A stretch of 5,054 nt of DNA from an uncultured Verrucomicrobiota bacterium. Lineage in GTDB: Bacteria > Verrucomicrobiota > Verrucomicrobiia > Chthoniobacterales > SZAS-18. Made by a program: the position numbers and the translations under genes. The stretch spans positions 12,868-17,921 of the forward strand of contig CALMVM010000281.1 in NCBI GenBank assembly GCA_937873255.1. Direction: 5' to 3'. Each line of letters opens with the position of its first letter. The first letter of the stretch is position 1. The notes under the pieces are model-generated. The model was given only the letters and a program-made list of their open reading frames with translations. It searched no databases and was not told where the DNA came from. Of this stretch, positions 4,873 through 5,054 are shown one piece after another.

Positions 4873-5054
4873 ATGGGCAAGAATTCCTCAATTGAATGGA
4901 CGGATCACACGTTCAACCCCTGGTGGGGGTGCGTGAAAGTTTCGCCAGCGTGTGACAACTGTTACGCTGAAGCCTGGGCCAAACGCGTTGGGCAAGCGGT
5001 GTGGGGCAAGGAATCCCCACGCCGTTTCTTCACGGACGCACATTGGCGTGAGCC
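4873..5054 (+). CDS. DUF5131 / phage Gp37-Gp68 family three-cysteine protein, N-terminal part only
   Basis: From ATG 4873 the first 60 codons are visible before the window ends. The start SSIEWTDHTFNPWWGC (residues 5-20) followed by VSPACDNCYAEAWAKR is the signature of the phage Gp37/Gp68 (DUF5131) family. The three cysteines are Cys20, Cys27 and Cys30 (C-x6-C-x2-C). The family is often paired with a gene named for being a three-Cys-motif partner (tcmP). The cysteines suggest metal or Fe-S binding, but I know of no settled biochemical function. The start lies 4 bp after the repressor stop codon with no strong ribosome-binding site, so translational coupling and shared transcription with the repressor are likely. 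An overlapping ATG at 4868 is in another frame that closes quickly. Confidence 0.9.
   Translation, partial: MGKNSSIEWTDHTFNPWWGCVKVSPACDNCYAEAWAKRVGQAVWGKESPRRFFTDAHWRE

Noticed and set aside
4383..4880. 165-residue minus-strand open frame
   Set aside because: It is antisense to the S24 repressor, whose catalytic and cleavage residues are all in place on the plus strand.

Overview
The window is bacterial and fairly GC-rich on its left side. The clearest taxonomic hint is the tandem-repeat protein at 2222-2986. It belongs to the GloVer repeat family (TIGR03803-like), which was named for Gloeobacter and Verrucomicrobia, so a verrucomicrobial chromosome is my best guess. That is an inference from one family plus base composition, not a measured placement. 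No rRNA, tRNA, CRISPR array or complete insertion sequence is visible.

Left part (1-1728): a membrane-anchored NERD-domain nuclease-like gene runs leftward off the window (807 to 1). It is divergent from a secreted alpha/beta hydrolase (871-1728), with only 63 bp between the two start codons. Middle part (1729-3649): a small conserved orphan protein ending in LLPEDY lies on the minus strand (1743-2048). A four-repeat GloVer protein is on the plus strand (2222-2986). A short minus-strand gene (3050-3616) shows the conserved motifs of the putative DNA-base-hypermodification / HMUDK-helical family, but its middle appears to be missing. The two minus-strand genes share an almost identical 32-bp segment ending in their start codons (2046-2077 and 3614-3645), which suggests a duplicated or recombined 5' region.

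Right part (about 3650-5054): roughly 550 bp without a recognisable gene leads into what looks like the control region of an accessory operon. Two 15-bp sites with TCACG half-sites lie 32 bp apart. The second sits inside the spacer of a good sigma70-type promoter. Downstream is a LexA/CI-like repressor (XRE helix-turn-helix plus S24 autoprotease with cleavage site, Ser and Lys all present). Four bases after its stop codon begins a DUF5131 / phage Gp37-Gp68-type gene with a three-cysteine motif, cut by the right edge.

The most interesting reading is that the right edge holds the start of a damage- or stress-inducible three-Cys (DUF5131) operon under its own self-cleaving repressor. The base composition is visibly less GC-rich here than in the hydrolase region, which fits an acquired module. 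The N-terminus of the repressor is problematic: the proposed promoter overlaps the only conventional in-frame start codon, and removing one A from an AAA run would join a downstream ATG to the repressor frame.
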